A DNA stretch of 38,586 nt from Methylococcaceae bacterium (GTDB lineage Bacteria > Pseudomonadota > Gammaproteobacteria > Methylococcales > Methylomonadaceae), in contig JABFRM010000027.1 of NCBI GenBank assembly GCA_013141155.1, positions 1-38,586 of the forward strand. Reading direction: 5' to 3'. The notes beneath the pieces are model-generated. The model did not search any database, was not told where the DNA came from, and worked only from the letters and a program-made list of their open reading frames with translations. Below, piece after piece: positions 36,195 to 38,586 of the stretch (positions are counted from its first letter, which is position 1; each line of letters starts with the position of its first letter). The position numbers were made by a program, and so were the translations under genes.

Positions 36195-37112
36195 ATGGTG
36201 CATTTGCCAGTCATGTTAAAGGAGGTTTTGGAGCAGTTAGCAATTCGCCCAGACGGTTATTATTTAGATTGTACCTTTGGCCGCGGCGGACACAGTACCG
36301 GTATTTTAGAGCAGTTAGGGGATGCTGGGCGGTTATTGGCGCTTGATCGCGATGTTGATGCAATTAATTCCGAGGCTGCGGCCCCTTTATTACAAGATCC
36401 ACGTTTTCAATTGCAACACAGCCAGTTTTCTGATCTTACCAAGGCGGTAGGGTCGGTTGATGTATTGGATGGTGTGTTGATGGATTTGGGCGTGTCATCG
36501 CCGCAATTGGATGATGCGCTGCGCGGGTTTAGTTTTTTAAGAGATGGTCCCTTGGACATGCGTATGGACAGCAGCTCGGGTCAGTCCGCCGCGCAATGGT
36601 TGGCGGCCGTTACTGAAGTGCAGTTAGTGAAAGTGTTATTCGAGTATGGTGAAGAGCGGTTTGCACGGCGCATTGCGGCGGCTATCATCGCTGAGCGAGT
36701 GATTAATCCGCTAACGACGACGCGGCAACTGGCGAAGCTGATTGAAAATGCCGTACCTTACAAAGAACTGCACAAACACCCTGCCACGCGCAGTTTTCAG
36801 GCGATACGCATTGAGATTAATCAGGAGCTGGAAGAGCTAAAAATGGCTTTGCAGCAAGCATTAAGGGTTTTAAAGCCCGGTGGGCGATTGGTGGTGATTG
36901 CCTTTCACTCTTTAGAGGATCGATTGGTCAAACGCTTTATTAATAATGAAGCGGGAGCTAAATATAACCCCGGTAAATTACCGATTAGAGAAGTCGATAT
37001 TAAAAAAGGCGACTTGAAAAAAATGGGTAAGGCAATTAAGGCAAGCGCGGAAGAAACTCGACATAATTTACGCGCACGGAGTGCGGTTATGCGTGTAGCA
37101 GAGAAATTATAG
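36195..37112 (+). CDS. rsmH: 16S rRNA (cytosine-1402-N4)-methyltransferase RsmH
   Basis: Methylates C1402 of 16S rRNA in the ribosomal P site. HLPVMLKEVLEQLAIRPDGYYLDCTFGRGGHS contains the N-terminal HxPVML element and SAM motif. LMDLGVSSPQLDDALRGFSFLRDGPLDMRMD, RSFQAIRIEINQELEELK and LVVIAFHSLEDRLVKRFI are family signatures. ATG at 36195 is chosen (GGAG 8 bases upstream, homology starts here), giving 305 residues; an in-frame ATG at 36141 adds a non-homologous lead. Its stop overlaps the ftsL start by one base. Confidence 0.97.
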   Translation: MVHLPVMLKEVLEQLAIRPDGYYLDCTFGRGGHSTGILEQLGDAGRLLALDRDVDAINSEAAAPLLQDPRFQLQHSQFSDLTKAVGSVDVLDGVLMDLGVSSPQLDDALRGFSFLRDGPLDMRMDSSSGQSAAQWLAAVTEVQLVKVLFEYGEERFARRIAAAIIAERVINPLTTTRQLAKLIENAVPYKELHKHPATRSFQAIRIEINQELEELKMALQQALRVLKPGGRLVVIAFHSLEDRLVKRFINNEAGAKYNPGKLPIREVDIKKGDLKKMGKAIKASAEETRHNLRARSAVMRVAEKL

Positions 37113-37384
37113 TGATTTTTATTCGAAATATAAGTTTAGCGTTGTTATGGCTGGTGTTACTGGCAAGTTCAGTGTTGGCGATTTATTACAAATACGAAAC
37201 GCGGCTGTTGTTTATTGAGCTGCAAAAAATGGAACGTGATTTAGATGGATATGAGATTGAATGGGGACAATTGCAATTAGAGCTGACCACCCTGACCGAA
37301 CAAAATCGTATTGAACAATTTGCCAACAAAAAATTAAAACTGGTCATGCCGATTCGTGACCAAATTATTTATATAAAACCTTAA
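37112..37384 (+). CDS. ftsL: Cell division protein FtsL
   Basis: 90-residue bitopic inner-membrane protein of the divisome. A GTG start at 37112 shares its G with the rsmH stop codon. The membrane helix is ISLALLWLVLLASSVLAIYY (about residues 6-25), followed by a periplasmic leucine-zipper coiled coil (RLLFIELQKMERDLDGYEIEWGQLQLELTTL) and a C-terminal KLKLVMPIRDQIIYIKP. It forms the FtsQLB complex that activates FtsWI. Sequence conservation is low in this family, but size, topology and place between rsmH and ftsI are decisive. Confidence 0.93.
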   Translation: MIFIRNISLALLWLVLLASSVLAIYYKYETRLLFIELQKMERDLDGYEIEWGQLQLELTTLTEQNRIEQFANKKLKLVMPIRDQIIYIKP

Positions 37385-38586
37385 ATGTACAAGCCCTATC
37401 AATACCGAGCGCCCAAATACCAGCCAGCCGATTTGGTTAAGCGGCGCAAGGTTTTACTCTATTGCATGCTGGGTGGTATGGGGCTGTTGGTGTTGCGCAG
37501 TATTGATTTACAGGTTGTCGAAAAGCAGTTTTTGCAAGAGAAGGGTGCCATGCAACAAGTGGATGTACTGTCAGTTTCAGCTTATAGAGGGCGTATTGTT
37601 GATCGTAATGGTGAAGCGCTTGCGGTGAGTTCTCCGGTGCAATCCATTTGGTCTAATCCGCAAGAGTTACGTGCGGCTGATCCTAAGCAGTTACAACAGT
37701 TGGAAGCGTTGTTGGGGCTGGTGCCTGGAAAGGTGGCCAAGCTGCAAAATACAACTGAAAAACGCCGTTTTGCTTACATTATGCGCAAAATTAACCCGCA
37801 ATTGGCCGTTAAAATAAAAGCCATGAAATTGCCTGGTGTTTATTTTGAGCGTGAGTTTAAGCGCTATTACCCAGCGGGGGCCATTTCTGCACAGGTAGTT
37901 GGCTTTACTGATATGGAAGATGTTGGACAAGAAGGCTTGGAGCTGGGTTTTGAAGAAGCGCTAAAAGAGCATCCTGGTAAGCAGCGCGTAATTCGAGATG
38001 GTATACAACGTATTATTGCTGAAGTTGAGAATGTCCGCGAACCTATTGACGGGCAAGATGTGCAATTAAGTATTGATCAACGACTGCAATATCTCGCCTT
38101 TAGGGAATTACAAACAGCCTTGGTTGAGAATCGCGCCAAAGCCGTCACAATGGTGGTATTGGATGCCAAAACCGGTGAAATATTAGCTGCTGCCAATCAG
38201 CCGTCATTTAACCCCAATAGTCGTAAACATCCCAAAGGCACCTCATTCAAAAGCAAGGCAATTACGGATGTGTTTGAACCGGGGTCAACCGTTAAGCCTT
38301 TTATAGTGGCGGCGGCGTTAGAAGGGAACTTTATTGATCCGGGTATTGAAATTGAAACCCATGGCTCATTTGTCATCGGCCACAATGTCGTCACTGATAC
38401 GCATAACTACGGAACTTTGACGTTAACGGAATTACTGAAAAAATCCAGTAATGTCGGTGCCAGTAAAATTGCTTTACAGATGCCAGCAGAATATCAATGG
38501 GGTATTTATCATAAGCTCGGGTTTGGTGTAGCCCCGGAATTGGATTATCCAGGAGAAGCCACGGGCATTTTATCCGATTACCATAC
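37385..38586 (+). CDS. ftsI: Septal peptidoglycan transpeptidase FtsI (PBP3), 3' end outside the window
   Basis: Class B penicillin-binding protein that crosslinks septal peptidoglycan with FtsW. ATG at 37385 directly follows the ftsL stop. A cytoplasmic tail and one membrane helix (VLLYCMLGGMGLLVLRSIDL) precede the pedestal domain, which begins YRGRIVDRNGEALAVSS and includes REFKRYYPAGAISAQVVGFTD and GLELGFEEAL. The transpeptidase domain has the nucleophile motif S-T-V-K in FEPGSTVKPF and the SxN motif in KKSSNVGASK. The KTG motif lies beyond the window edge. 400 codons are present of an expected 560-600. Confidence 0.96.
   Translation, partial: MYKPYQYRAPKYQPADLVKRRKVLLYCMLGGMGLLVLRSIDLQVVEKQFLQEKGAMQQVDVLSVSAYRGRIVDRNGEALAVSSPVQSIWSNPQELRAADPKQLQQLEALLGLVPGKVAKLQNTTEKRRFAYIMRKINPQLAVKIKAMKLPGVYFEREFKRYYPAGAISAQVVGFTDMEDVGQEGLELGFEEALKEHPGKQRVIRDGIQRIIAEVENVREPIDGQDVQLSIDQRLQYLAFRELQTALVENRAKAVTMVVLDAKTGEILAAANQPSFNPNSRKHPKGTSFKSKAITDVFEPGSTVKPFIVAAALEGNFIDPGIEIETHGSFVIGHNVVTDTHNYGTLTLTELLKKSSNVGASKIALQMPAEYQWGIYHKLGFGVAPELDYPGEATGILSDYH

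Overview
This window is bacterial chromosomal DNA from a gammaproteobacterium. The dnaN-recF-gyrB block with a parS site, the rnpB-mraZ-rsmH-ftsL-ftsI block and the divergent tesA / ybbA-ybbP arrangement all fit that class. A MoxY-type sensor kinase with its response regulator, and a large MofA-type multicopper oxidase locus, make a type I methanotroph (Methylococcales) plausible. That narrower placement is inference: no methane or methanol oxidation gene lies in the window.

Layout. (1) 1-6314, plus strand: dnaN, recF, gyrB, lgt and thyA, tightly packed. dnaN appears to start at ATA, and a perfect parS is embedded in the 3' end of recF. (2) 6344-10032, minus strand: a beta-hydroxyacid dehydrogenase, arginine decarboxylase speA and a dienelactone hydrolase family protein. 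(3) 10565-19622, plus strand: the most notable locus. It holds a small exported basic protein, a 1688-residue multicopper oxidase resembling the putative Mn(II) oxidase MofA of Leptothrix discophora, a periplasmic FKBP-type PPIase (MofB-like), a c-type cytochrome domain fused to a periplasmic-binding-protein-like domain (MofC-like) and a Sco1/SenC copper protein. Three hairpins follow the oxidase gene, and a palindromic repeat element lies before the cytochrome gene. (4) 19652-23425: ABC permease and ATPase (minus) divergent from a TesA-like GDSL esterase (plus). (5) 23438-29526: an accessory region with a MntA-HepT toxin-antitoxin pair, an abnormal tRNA-Thr(CGU), a three-gene restriction-modification operon with a BfiI-like PLD-fold nuclease and two methyltransferases, a 5'-truncated zeta-toxin-like ATPase remnant with a small partner gene, and a membrane-protein gene broken by one in-frame stop. 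(6) 29548-34478: AraC-family regulator, NarL-type response regulator with MoxY-like kinase, a cupin protein and an NhaC-type antiporter. (7) 34625-38586, plus strand: RNase P RNA, then mraZ (with a good promoter and MraZ-type operator repeats), rsmH, ftsL and the first 400 codons of ftsI, which runs off the window.

How the genes work together. The mof-like locus encodes an exported oxidase together with a probable folding helper, an electron acceptor and a copper-delivery protein, which is a coherent set for an extracytoplasmic metal-oxidising or copper-dependent system. The accessory region combines phage/plasmid defence or stability modules with decayed genes around a damaged-looking tRNA, as in a turnover hotspot. 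All family assignments come from reading motifs and recalled family knowledge; no database search was possible.
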